Shown here: positions 26,773 through 34,598 of the stretch, in pieces | How the letters are laid out: every line of letters starts with the position of its first letter | Position numbering within the stretch: the stretch's first letter is position 1 | Assembly (NCBI GenBank): GCA_031422295.1 | Contig: JANOQM010000084.1 | Span: 62,001 to 126,000 of the forward strand | From: JANOMH01 sp031422295 | GTDB lineage: Bacteria > Pseudomonadota > Alphaproteobacteria > Rhodobacterales > Rhodobacteraceae | Direction of reading: 5' to 3' | Length of the DNA stretch: 64,000 nucleotides | Notes under the pieces: model-generated | The model's input: the letters and a program-made list of their open reading frames with translations, nothing else | Told to the model about the DNA's origin: nothing | The model's database searches: none | Position numbers and translations under genes: made by a program

Positions 26773-27178
26773 AGCAGTAAGGAGCAATGACGCGATTGCG
26801 TTGCCAATGGGTAACTACAAGACCTATGCGCGTAACCTAACTGTAGTGCCAAAGTACAATATGGCTAACGTTTGGCTTAATGCTGATCGGAATGTGAGTT
26901 ACTTGGACATAAGTCTTCCGGAAATGAAGATAGCCGCGCAGGCGCGCCGACCTATTTTGTCCAATCGTCCTGTTGTACCGATTTGGGTGCCATTTTTTCT
27001 TGATATGCTGTTAATACTCGCTGTTTCCGGATTTGTAGTTTTTTCCCTTCTAATTGTTGTGGATTTTTCAAGTGGGTTTTCAATCCCGATCTTGGGTAAA
27101 GGTCTCACAGCCTGCGCATTTCTGTTTGTCACGGGCCCAGCATGGCGGATGAGGTCGTCCATACAGAAACTGTCTTAA
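26759..27178 (+). CDS. Uncharacterised two-TM membrane protein, second gene of accessory cassette
   Basis: This protein of about 139 residues has a hydrophilic N-terminal part of roughly 70 residues. A long hydrophobic segment follows (VPFFLDMLLILAVSGFVVFS and onward), then a second one (GKGLTACAFLFVTGPAW) and a short basic tail. The start ATG 26759 follows GGGGG at suitable distance and overlaps the end of the previous gene; ATG 26750 is an alternative. The large N-terminal part probably faces the cytoplasm and could contact the soluble first protein. No family was recognised. Confidence 0.75.
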   Translation: MALARAVRSNDAIALPMGNYKTYARNLTVVPKYNMANVWLNADRNVSYLDISLPEMKIAAQARRPILSNRPVVPIWVPFFLDMLLILAVSGFVVFSLLIVVDFSSGFSIPILGKGLTACAFLFVTGPAWRMRSSIQKLS

Positions 27179-27182
27179 AGAG

Positions 27183-27668
27183 TTGACATCGCAATTGTAC
27201 CGAAAATTCAATAGAAACTTCAGCATTGCGTTGTTCTGTTTGGGCGCAATTGCGACGCTGGCATTGTGGACTTGGCTTTATATTTGGCCTTCCAGCGCCT
27301 TTGTGGCTCTAAATTCATTTGAAGCAAAGTCAATTTTATTGCTATTGGTGCCGTTGGTGATCTCTTGCCTTAGTCTATTAATCTACTCAATTTTTCATAC
27401 GCCGTCAGCGCGCAGGCTCCTCCTTTCAGCGTTTCGTATTATCTCGGTTATGTCGCTATCGGCAACCGGTTTCGCTTTCTTCGGCTGGCCTCAGATAGAG
27501 GCCCTCAATTTTGATTTGACCGCAGGACTGCAAACAAAGTTCTCAATCAGAGAAACGGCGAACGAGGTGGGGCCGGTTTTGACGTATGCGGCGACATCAA
27601 TCACAATTATAGGTGCGGTATATTTATTTGCTTGTTGGCTTGAGGCACACCTAAAGATCGAAATCTAG
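27183..27668 (+). CDS. Uncharacterised four-TM membrane protein, third gene of accessory cassette
   Basis: This 161-residue protein appears to start at TTG 27183, four bases after the previous stop, preceded by AAAGAG. It has four hydrophobic segments (near FSIALFCLGAIATLALWTWL, ILLLLVPLVISCLSLLIYSI, RIISVMSLSATGFAFFGW and LTYAATSITIIGAVYLFACW). No catalytic motif is visible. The tight spacing with the two preceding genes indicates one operon. It is convergent with pncB, whose stop is 15 bp away. Function unknown. Confidence 0.72.
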   Translation: MTSQLYRKFNRNFSIALFCLGAIATLALWTWLYIWPSSAFVALNSFEAKSILLLLVPLVISCLSLLIYSIFHTPSARRLLLSAFRIISVMSLSATGFAFFGWPQIEALNFDLTAGLQTKFSIRETANEVGPVLTYAATSITIIGAVYLFACWLEAHLKIEI

Positions 27669-27682
27669 GTGTTCATTCACAG

Positions 27683-28975
27683 TTAAACCACAACCTCCCT
27701 CCCCACCTGCTCCCCCACCCCAAACACCCGCTTGTACCGCGCAATCTCCCCCACCGGCCCCATTGCTTTCAGCGGGTTGTCCGACAGTTTCACCGTCGGC
27801 CGCCCGTTCGCCGCGACGGCTTTGCAGACCAGCGAGAACGGGGCCAGCGCGTCGCCCGGCACCAGCCCGGTGAAGTCGTTGGTCAGCATCGTCCCCCAGC
27901 CGAACGACACTTTGACCCGGCCCGTCAATGCGGCCTTCAAGGAAATGATCTGGTCTACGTCCAGCCCGTCGGAGAAGATGAGCAACTTCTGGCGGGGGTC
28001 CTCGCCCTTTGACGCCCACCATGCAATCGCGGTTTCGGCTCCGACCAGCGGGTCGCCCGAGTCGATCCGCATGCCGGTCCAGCCCGCCAGCCAGTCGGGT
28101 GCGCCGGCGAGGAAACCGGCGGTGCCATAGGTGTCGGGCAGGATGATGCGCAGGTTGCCGTCGTGTTCCTCTTGCCAATCTTTCAGCACTTCATAGGGGG
28201 CCTGCCGCAACTCCAGATCGCTATCCGCAAGCGCCGAATAGACCATCGGTAGTTCATGCGCGTTGGTGCCGATGGCTTCGATGTCCTGTTTCATTGCGAT
28301 GCGGCAGTTCGAGGTGCCGGTAAAGGCGGTCCCCAACCCCTCCATCATCGCCTGCACGCACCAGTCCTGCCAGAGGTAGGAATGCCTGCGCCGCGTGCCG
28401 AAATCGGCGATGCGCAGGCCGGGGACGGGGCGCAGGCGCTCGACTTTCTCCCACAGCTTGGTCATGGCGCGGGCGTAGAGGACTTGCAGTTCAAACCGCC
28501 CCATCGTGCCCAGAACCGCCCGCCCGCGCAGTTCCATCAGCACAGCGAGAGCCGGGATTTCCCACAGCATCACCTCGGGCCAAGACCCTTGGAAGGTAAG
28601 CTCGAACTGGCCGTCACGCTTTTCGAGGTGGTAGGGGGGAAGCCGCAGGTTTTCGAACCATTCCATGAAATCGGGGCGGAACATCTGCCGCTTGCCGTAG
28701 AATGTATTGCCGCGCAGCCAGGTGGATTCGCCACGGGTGAGCGAGAGGGAGCGGATGTGATCCAGCTGTTCGCGCAGCTCGCCTTCGTCGATGATATCGG
28801 CGAGCCGGATCCGCGAGGTCCGGTTGATCAGTTGGAAGGTGACCTGGGTGTCGGGTTTGTTGCGGAACACCGACTGGCACATCAGGAGTTTGTAGAAATC
28901 CGTGTCGATCAGCGACCGCACGATCGGGTCGATCTTCCATTTGTGGTTCCAGACGCGGGTGGCGATATCGACCAT
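27683..28975 (-). CDS. pncB: Nicotinate phosphoribosyltransferase
   Basis: This 430-residue enzyme joins nicotinate to PRPP to make nicotinate mononucleotide in NAD salvage. The substrate-site region IDTDFYKLLMCQSVF and the phosphate-binding stretch MRIDSGDPLVGAE are present, and the length fits the family. The start chosen is ATG 28975 (MVDIATRVWNHKWKIDPIVR). pncA, which makes its substrate, lies 1.4 kb upstream in the same direction. The divergent ArsR-type gene at 29114 may control it. Confidence 0.94.
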   Translation of the reverse strand: MVDIATRVWNHKWKIDPIVRSLIDTDFYKLLMCQSVFRNKPDTQVTFQLINRTSRIRLADIIDEGELREQLDHIRSLSLTRGESTWLRGNTFYGKRQMFRPDFMEWFENLRLPPYHLEKRDGQFELTFQGSWPEVMLWEIPALAVLMELRGRAVLGTMGRFELQVLYARAMTKLWEKVERLRPVPGLRIADFGTRRRHSYLWQDWCVQAMMEGLGTAFTGTSNCRIAMKQDIEAIGTNAHELPMVYSALADSDLELRQAPYEVLKDWQEEHDGNLRIILPDTYGTAGFLAGAPDWLAGWTGMRIDSGDPLVGAETAIAWWASKGEDPRQKLLIFSDGLDVDQIISLKAALTGRVKVSFGWGTMLTNDFTGLVPGDALAPFSLVCKAVAANGRPTVKLSDNPLKAMGPVGEIARYKRVFGVGEQVGREVVV

Positions 28976-29113
28976 GGGGGGCGCTCCTTGCTTGGAAGTG
29001 CTTAGAGCAAGCGAGGGTCGGGGTGGCAAGAGGGGCGCTGATCAGCCCATATGTCGGTTCGGGCCGATCTGTTGCGGCTGGTCTGGGCTGGACCGTGTGG
29101 ATAGGTTGGTGCC

Positions 29114-29800
29114 ATGACACTGACCCCCAGGCTTGATATAATCGGCGCGGCGCTGGGCGATCAAAGCCGGGCCCGGATCATCTGTGCACTGATGGACGGT
29201 CGTGCACATACAGGCAAAGAGCTTGCGATTGCGGTCGGGATCGCGCCGAACACGGCGAGCGGGCATTTGCAGCGGTTGCAGGATGCCGGGCTGATCCTGT
29301 CAGAACGCAATGGCCGGACGGTATATCACCGTATTGCATCGGCAGAGGTTGCCGATTTGTTGGAGCGAATGTCGGTCCTGTCCCCCCCTGATCATCTGCA
29401 CCGTCCGGCCCGGCGCGATGAGGAGGATATCCGGGGCGCGCGGACCTGTTACAATCACATTGCCGGGCGGCTTGGGGTGATGATTGCGGACCAGTTGCTT
29501 GCCACTGGAGTGCTGGTGCAATCGGACGGTATAGTTATGGTGGGACCGGCGCGGGCTGATGTGCTGGTTCGGCTGGGTCTGCGGAACGCCGCTGCCGACG
29601 GAAAAATCCGGGCCCGGACCTGTCTTGACTGGACTGAACGCAGGCCGCACCTTTCGGGCCCACTGGCGGTTGATCTGCTGGAGGTTTGCCTGCGGGAAAA
29701 CTGGCTGAACCGCAGACCGGGTAGTCGCGTGTTGGACGTGACCAACGCGGGGCGGGACGCGTTCCTTGCACATTTTGCGATACCGTTTGACGCGTTTTGA
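29114..29800 (+). CDS. ArsR-family winged-helix regulator with extra C-terminal domain
   Basis: This 228-residue protein has an N-terminal ArsR-type winged helix (ALGDQSRARIICALMDGRAH, then KELAIAVGIAPNTASGHLQR). It is twice the usual ArsR length, so the C-terminal half (about residues 95-228) must hold another function, possibly ligand binding. No CxC metal motif is seen in the DNA-recognition helix, which argues against arsenic sensing of the classical type. It is divergent from pncB with 138 bp between the start codons and may regulate it. Confidence 0.82.
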   Translation: MTLTPRLDIIGAALGDQSRARIICALMDGRAHTGKELAIAVGIAPNTASGHLQRLQDAGLILSERNGRTVYHRIASAEVADLLERMSVLSPPDHLHRPARRDEEDIRGARTCYNHIAGRLGVMIADQLLATGVLVQSDGIVMVGPARADVLVRLGLRNAAADGKIRARTCLDWTERRPHLSGPLAVDLLEVCLRENWLNRRPGSRVLDVTNAGRDAFLAHFAIPFDAF

Positions 29801-29903
29801 ACCTGCCTTTGACCTTTCAAAGGTCGGTATCCGCCGATCTGATCGACGACCCGGGCAAGGGTTTGTGCTGTTAACACAGGGTTGTGTCGGTTGGAGGTCC
29901 GGA

Positions 29904-30347
29904 ATGCAGCTGCCTGAAATCACCAGTACCCGCTTTACCACCGAAACCGGCTGTCAGATTGCAGTGCAGGTGCCATTCCCGCAGGCGAAAGCCCTACTAC
30001 AGGCGGTCAGGCGGGTATGTCCTTTGACCTATGGCCATTATGATCAGGTGTCATTTCAGACGGCCTCCGGGATTCAACGGTTTCGCTCGGGTCCCGGCGG
30101 ACGCAATGCAGTGACCGACGCTGTGGTTCAGGTGCCATGTGTCGAGCTGAGGTTTTTCGTGCCGCAGCCGCCCGAGGTTCTGCGCAATGTCCTGCACGCG
30201 ATTTATGATGTCCACCCCTATGAGGAGCCGGTCATCCTTGTGTCGCCGTGTATCCGGACCCTGCATATCACCGGATCTGATGAGGATAATCCAAACCGGT
30301 TCTGGAACCGCACCGCAGAAGACTGGGTCCCGTCCGAACACCGATGA
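29904..30347 (+). CDS. NIF3-like/YqfO-domain protein
   Basis: This 147-residue protein is built around the compact domain also found inside NIF3/YqfO proteins, with the marker HAIYDVHPYEEPVI. The start chosen is ATG 29904 (MQLPEITSTRFTTETGCQI); a longer frame would overlap the end of the ArsR gene. Stand-alone versions resemble CutA-like trimer modules; their biochemical role is unknown. It lies between the ArsR regulator and pncA, with which it is convergent. Confidence 0.75.
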   Translation: MQLPEITSTRFTTETGCQIAVQVPFPQAKALLQAVRRVCPLTYGHYDQVSFQTASGIQRFRSGPGGRNAVTDAVVQVPCVELRFFVPQPPEVLRNVLHAIYDVHPYEEPVILVSPCIRTLHITGSDEDNPNRFWNRTAEDWVPSEHR

Positions 30348-30375
30348 ACGGCGTGTTTTGGATAGTGGTCAATGC

Positions 30376-30984
30376 CTAGGTTTGGAGTGTTACCCCAGCC
30401 CCCCGCATCGCCTCCATCGCCGCGCTGAGTGATCCGTTCAGGTTGATCGCCCGGCAGAGGTCGGTTTGCACGATGACGTTGAACCCCAGTCTGGCCCCGT
30501 CACCTGCCGAGTAATTCACGCAGAAGTCGGTGGCGAGGCCGACCAGGGTGACGTCGGTGATCCCCCGGTTGGACAGATAGCTGCCGAGCCCCGTGGGCGT
30601 TTTGTGGTCGTTTTCGAAGAAGGCGGAATAGCTGTCCATCGCCGGGTTCATGCCTTTGCGGATGATCAGCGCTGCCGGATCGGTGCGCAGGGCGGGGTGG
30701 AATTGCGCGCCTTTGGTTCCTTGGATGCAATGGTCGGGCCAGAGGACCTGCGGGCCGTAGGGCATTTGGGTGACGTCATACGCCGCTGCACCGGGATGTT
30801 CGGAGGCAAAGGAGGAATGGTGCGCCGGGTGCCAGTCTTGGGTCAGGATAATGGTGCTGAAGGCGTCCATCAGGGTGTTGATGCCGGGGATGATGGCGTT
30901 TCCATCCGCCACGGCAAGCAGGCCGCCGGGGCAGAAGTCGTTTTGCACGTCGATGACGATCAGGGCGTGGCTGGTGGAGTGCAT
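30376..30984 (-). CDS. pncA: Nicotinamidase
   Basis: This 202-residue isochorismatase-fold enzyme hydrolyses nicotinamide to nicotinate. The start MHSTSHALIVIDVQNDFCPG supplies the catalytic Asp, and the active-site Cys lies in VGLATDFCVNYSAGDG. Metal-binding Asp/His residues occur around DWHPAHHSSF. Together with pncB it forms the two-step nicotinamide salvage route. Confidence 0.94.
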   Translation of the reverse strand: MHSTSHALIVIDVQNDFCPGGLLAVADGNAIIPGINTLMDAFSTIILTQDWHPAHHSSFASEHPGAAAYDVTQMPYGPQVLWPDHCIQGTKGAQFHPALRTDPAALIIRKGMNPAMDSYSAFFENDHKTPTGLGSYLSNRGITDVTLVGLATDFCVNYSAGDGARLGFNVIVQTDLCRAINLNGSLSAAMEAMRGAGVTLQT

Positions 30985-31106
30985 GGGGGCCTCTGGGTTT
31001 TGGTGGCTTATCGGTAGGGGTGTGGGCCTGCATGGTCAAGGACGGTTGAAGGTGGCGCGGGATTGGCTTAGGAGCGGCGCTTTCCCTCGGGCAGATGGGT
31101 GTGGCT

Positions 31107-32321
31107 ATGGCGGCTTTGGGTATTGATTTTGGCACGTCGAACACGGCTACTGCGGTGCTGGTGGCGGGCCGGCCCTATGTGATCCCGCTGGAGGCGGGGC
31201 AGGAAACCTTGCCGACTGCAGTGTTTTTCGATGCGGTCCGCAAGGATATGGTGATTGGGGCCGAGGCGGTTTTGGCGCTGACCGGGGGCCGCGAGGGCCG
31301 GTTCATGCGCGCGATGAAATCGGTACTGGGCACGCCGCTGCTCCGCGAGAAAAAGCAGTTCGGGCTGGTCCGGATGACATTGATGGAGGTCATCGCCCGG
31401 TTTCTGGCCGAGGTGAAGGGGCGGGCTGAGGCGCATTGCGGGCAGCGTTTTGATCTGGCCCTGTCGGGTCGTCCGGTGCATTTTCATACCCGCGATCTGG
31501 CCCGGGATGCGCAGGCTGTCATTGATCTGACCGAATGTTACAAGATGGCCGGGTTTGCCGAAGTGCAGTTCATGTTCGAGCCGGAGGCGGCGGCAATGGC
31601 TGCTGGTCCCGGCGACGGGATTGGCCTGATTGTCGATATTGGCGGCGGCACGTCGGATTATACTGTGTTTAAGGCGGACCGGATATTGGCCAGCCACGGG
31701 GTGCGCGTCGGGGGTACCGATTTTGACCGGCTGCTATCGCTGGCCCATGTCATGCCCCTGTTGGGCAAGGATAGTCAGATCAGGGCGGTGTTTGGGCCGC
31801 AGACCCATACCGCCCCGGTGGCCCTGTACCATGATCTGGCCACTTGGGCGGCGATTGCGTTTTTATACACCGGAGAGACCAAGCGGGCGATGGCGCAGAT
31901 GGCAAGGCTGGCGGTGGAGCCGGTGAAGTTTGCCCGTTTGCTGACGGTGTTGGATATGGAATTGGGTCATGATGTCGCCTTTGCCGTTGAGCGCGGCAAA
32001 ATAGCGGCGAACGGTGCTGCGGGTGGGGTGATTGACCTGAAACTGGTGGAAAAGGGTCTGCGCGTGGAGTTGGGCAAAAGCCAGATGGCGGAAGATCTGG
32101 CGGGCTATGCCGGGCAAATCCGGGCGGCGGCGGAAGAGACTTGTGCGATGGCCGGGGTGCCTGTGGCGGATGTTGGCCGCGTGGTGTTTGTCGGTGGATC
32201 AAGCCTGATGGCCGTGGTTGAGGATGCCCTATGCGCAGCGTTTCCGCAGGCAAGGCTGGAATATACCAATGCGTTTACCGCTGTGGTTGATGGGTTGGCG
32301 ATTGCGGCGGCGCGGGTTTAG
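31107..32321 (+). CDS. Hsp70-family ATPase (YegD-like), no substrate-binding domain
   Basis: This protein of about 404 residues keeps the actin-like nucleotide-binding core: phosphate-1 loop GIDFGTSNTATAV, phosphate-2 loop DIGGGTSDYTVF and adenosine motif VFVGGSSLM. It ends soon after the ATPase core, so the peptide-binding domain of DnaK is missing, as in YegD. Partners and role are unknown. The start ATG 31107 directly precedes the first beta strand; ATG 31095 in the same frame is also possible. It is divergent from pncA. Confidence 0.87.
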   Translation: MAALGIDFGTSNTATAVLVAGRPYVIPLEAGQETLPTAVFFDAVRKDMVIGAEAVLALTGGREGRFMRAMKSVLGTPLLREKKQFGLVRMTLMEVIARFLAEVKGRAEAHCGQRFDLALSGRPVHFHTRDLARDAQAVIDLTECYKMAGFAEVQFMFEPEAAAMAAGPGDGIGLIVDIGGGTSDYTVFKADRILASHGVRVGGTDFDRLLSLAHVMPLLGKDSQIRAVFGPQTHTAPVALYHDLATWAAIAFLYTGETKRAMAQMARLAVEPVKFARLLTVLDMELGHDVAFAVERGKIAANGAAGGVIDLKLVEKGLRVELGKSQMAEDLAGYAGQIRAAAEETCAMAGVPVADVGRVVFVGGSSLMAVVEDALCAAFPQARLEYTNAFTAVVDGLAIAAARV

Positions 32322-32323
32322 CC

Positions 32324-32353
32324 AAGGTTTCGTGGGTTGAAACCCACCTTACT
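32324..32353. repeat. Palindromic dispersed repeat, copy 1
   Basis: GTGGGTT-GA-AACCCAC lies in 32332-32347 with the characteristic flank CTTAC on the right. It is one of five related elements in the window (others at 32403, 32474, 55760 and 55817). Confidence 0.7.
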
Positions 32354-32402
32354 GTCGCGCAGCACATGTCCCATCGGCAGGGCAGGATCGTGTGTGCAGG
32401 TA

Positions 32403-32425
32403 ATGTGGGTTTAAACCCACCTTAC
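32403..32425. repeat. Palindromic dispersed repeat, copy 2
   Basis: GTGGGTTTAAACCCAC is a perfect 16-bp palindrome at 32405-32420, followed by CTTAC. It belongs to the same family as the neighbouring copies. Confidence 0.7.
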
Positions 32426-32473
32426 GACCGGACGGCCCGGGTGATGCAGGCAGGGGCAGGTCGCGGGGGGTAA

Positions 32474-32495
32474 GTAAGGTGGGTTTTAACCCACC
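32474..32495. repeat. Palindromic dispersed repeat, copy 3
   Basis: GTAAGGTGGGTT-TT-AACCCACC shows the same core in the same 215-bp gap between the Hsp70-like gene and trhO. The gap therefore holds three copies and little else. Confidence 0.7.
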
Positions 32496-32536
32496 AACCC
32501 TTGCCCAATTCAGCCGTGCCGCGTATCCCCGCGTCC

Positions 32537-33451
32537 ATGTTCACCATTGCCGCCTTTTACCATTTTACCCGGTTTGATGCGCCTGTGGTTCTGCGCGGTC
32601 CATTGCTGGACCTGTGCCGCGCGGAGGGTGTATCTGGCACCATCCTGCTCGCCCCCGAGGGGGTTAATGGCACGGTGGCCGGGTCGGCTGTGGCGATTGT
32701 GCGGGTGCTGGATCATATCCGTGCCTTGCCAGGCTGTGCCGGGTTGGTCTGGAAGCAAAGCCATGCGCTGGAGCAGCCGTTCAACCGGATGAAGGTTCGC
32801 ATGAAGCGCGAGATTGTCACCATGGGCCAGCCCGATGTGGACCCTTTGGCCGCCGTTGGCCATTATGTCGTACCCGCCGACTGGAACGCGTTGATTTCTG
32901 CCCCTGATGTTGCGCTGATTGATACCCGCAATGATTATGAAGTGCAGATCGGCAGTTTTGCCGGGGCTGTGGACCCGCAGACCCGCAGTTTTGGTGAATT
33001 TCCGGACTGGTGGGCCGCCAATAAGGACCGTTTTGCTGGCAAGCGGGTGGCGATGTTCTGCACTGGGGGCATTCGTTGTGAGAAATCCACCAATTACCTG
33101 ATCGGGCAGGGGGTTACAGAGGTGTTTCACCTGCAGGGCGGGATTTTGAAATATCTCGAAGAGGTCCCGCAAGAGGATAGTTTGTGGCAGGGCGAATGCT
33201 TTGTGTTCGATCGCCGGGTGTCTGTCGGGCATGGGCTGGCCGAGGGCCCACATGAATTGTGCCACGCCTGCCGCCGCCCGTTGCGCCCCGAGGATACGGC
33301 GTTGCCCGCCTATGAGCCGGGTGTCGCCTGTCACCACTGCGTCGATGAGACGACGGACACCGACAAGGCCCGGTTCCGCGAGCGGCAAAAGCAGGTGGTT
33401 CTGGCCCAAGCGCGCGGGGCCCGGCATCTGGGGGGGCTGGCCGGGGGATGA
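32537..33451 (+). CDS. trhO: tRNA uridine(34) hydroxylase TrhO (rhodanese-like)
   Basis: This 304-residue YceA-type protein has an N-terminal acylphosphatase-like part, a rhodanese domain with the active-site Cys at residue 175 (MFCTGGIRCEKSTNYL), and a C-terminal Cys-rich tail (CHACRRPL, then CHHC). TrhO forms 5-hydroxyuridine at tRNA position 34. The start chosen is ATG 32537 (MFTIAAFYHFTRFDAP), which matches the family start. Its stop overlaps the AbrB-family gene by 4 bp. Confidence 0.92.
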   Translation: MFTIAAFYHFTRFDAPVVLRGPLLDLCRAEGVSGTILLAPEGVNGTVAGSAVAIVRVLDHIRALPGCAGLVWKQSHALEQPFNRMKVRMKREIVTMGQPDVDPLAAVGHYVVPADWNALISAPDVALIDTRNDYEVQIGSFAGAVDPQTRSFGEFPDWWAANKDRFAGKRVAMFCTGGIRCEKSTNYLIGQGVTEVFHLQGGILKYLEEVPQEDSLWQGECFVFDRRVSVGHGLAEGPHELCHACRRPLRPEDTALPAYEPGVACHHCVDETTDTDKARFRERQKQVVLAQARGARHLGGLAGG

Positions 33452-34506
33452 ACCACATGCGGGACTTTGGCCTGGTCTGGCGGGCGGGTCTGGCGCTGGT
33501 TTTGGGGGCGGTGTCGGGATGGGTTGCGCAGGGACTGTCAGTGCCCTTGCCCTGGATGATCGGCCCGCTGGTTGGCGTGACCATTGCAGCACTGGCGGGC
33601 GTGCCGCTGCGCGGACCGGATGCGCTGCGCCCAGTGGTGATCCCGGTGCTGGGCGTGATGCTGGGGTCGGCCCTGACGCCGGAGGTCTTTGCCGACCCGG
33701 GGCGTTGGGTCACCACATTGGCCCTGCTGATCCCGTTTCTGATTGCGGCAGCGGCGGCATCGTATGCCGTTTATCGCCGGATTGGCGGCTATGACCGCGT
33801 CACCGCCTATTTCTGTGCCATGCCCGGCGGGCTGAATGACATGGTGGTCATGGGGGCCGAGGCAGGCGGGGTGGAGCGCAAGATCGCGCTGGCCCATGCC
33901 GCCCGGATTTTCGTGGTGGTGGTGTTTGTGGTGCTGTTCTTTGGCCTGTTTCTGGGCGTCACGAGTGGCGGTGTGGCCCGGAACGGGGTGGCTTTGTCGG
34001 CATTGAATCTGCACGATTGGCTGATCCTGACGGGTTGCGCGGTTTTGGGTGTCCCCATGGCCCGCTGGCTGCATCTGCCCGCCGCCCCGATCTTTGGCCC
34101 GATGCTGCTGAGCGGGGTGGCGCATGTGGCGCAGGTTGTGACGGTGCCGCCGCCGACACTGTTGATCATCGTGGCGCAGGTGGTGATCGGGACGGTGCTG
34201 GGGGCGCGGTTCATTGGGGTGGGTCTGCGCGAGGTGGGCCGCGATCTGGCGCTGGGCCTGCTGTCGGCGCTGGCGATGCTGGCCGTGGCGGTGCTGTTTG
34301 CCGGGCTGGTCGCCGGGGTGACGGATGTGCAGATAACACAGGCGTTTCTGGCGTTTTCACCCGGCGGATTGGCCGAGATGAGCTTGCTGGCGCTGGCGAT
34401 GGGCCAGGACGTGGCCTATGTGTCGGTCCTGCATGTGGTTCGCATTGCGCTGGTGATTGGTGGGGCGGGGCTGGTGTTTCGGGGGGTTAGCGGAAGGCGT
34501 GGGTGA
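33448..34506 (+). CDS. AbrB-family membrane protein (AmoB-like transporter/regulator)
   Basis: This 352-residue inner-membrane protein has about ten hydrophobic segments. The duplicated pattern typical of the family is visible (SVPLPWMIGPLVGVTIAALA in the first half; HLPAAPIFGPMLLSGVAHVA in the second). The conserved FSPGGLAEM motif lies near the C-terminus. Members are annotated as AbrB transporters, with no firm substrate. It is translationally coupled to trhO through an ATGA overlap. Confidence 0.85.
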   Translation: MNHMRDFGLVWRAGLALVLGAVSGWVAQGLSVPLPWMIGPLVGVTIAALAGVPLRGPDALRPVVIPVLGVMLGSALTPEVFADPGRWVTTLALLIPFLIAAAAASYAVYRRIGGYDRVTAYFCAMPGGLNDMVVMGAEAGGVERKIALAHAARIFVVVVFVVLFFGLFLGVTSGGVARNGVALSALNLHDWLILTGCAVLGVPMARWLHLPAAPIFGPMLLSGVAHVAQVVTVPPPTLLIIVAQVVIGTVLGARFIGVGLREVGRDLALGLLSALAMLAVAVLFAGLVAGVTDVQITQAFLAFSPGGLAEMSLLALAMGQDVAYVSVLHVVRIALVIGGAGLVFRGVSGRRG

Positions 34507-34550
34507 ACCGGGCCGCTGAGATCAAGTATCTGCCGATTGCTTTGTATGTC

Positions 34551-34596
34551 CGCAAAACATGTAAAGAAAAATGCGGTTTTCGTTACATGTTTCGCG
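34551..34596. terminator. Long inverted repeat between abrB-like gene and gyrB
   Basis: AAACATGTAA (34555-34564) pairs exactly with TTACATGTTT (34583-34592). The arms extend outward with one mismatch to CGC/GCG, and an inner GAAAA/TTTTC stem fits inside the loop. It lies between two convergent genes, ending three bases before the gyrB stop, and probably acts as a bidirectional transcription end. Confidence 0.55.
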
Positions 34597-34598
34597 TT

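Noticed and set aside
28256..29005. 249-residue plus-strand frame opposite pncB
   Set aside because: Antisense to pncB, without family features.
32324..32495. Three spaced palindromes read as a CRISPR array
   Set aside because: Spacers are unequal, the repeats are imperfect palindromes, copies recur far away, and no cas gene is near.
33538..34125. 195-residue minus-strand frame opposite the AbrB-family gene
   Set aside because: His/Gln-rich antisense of a membrane protein gene, without start signals or motifs.
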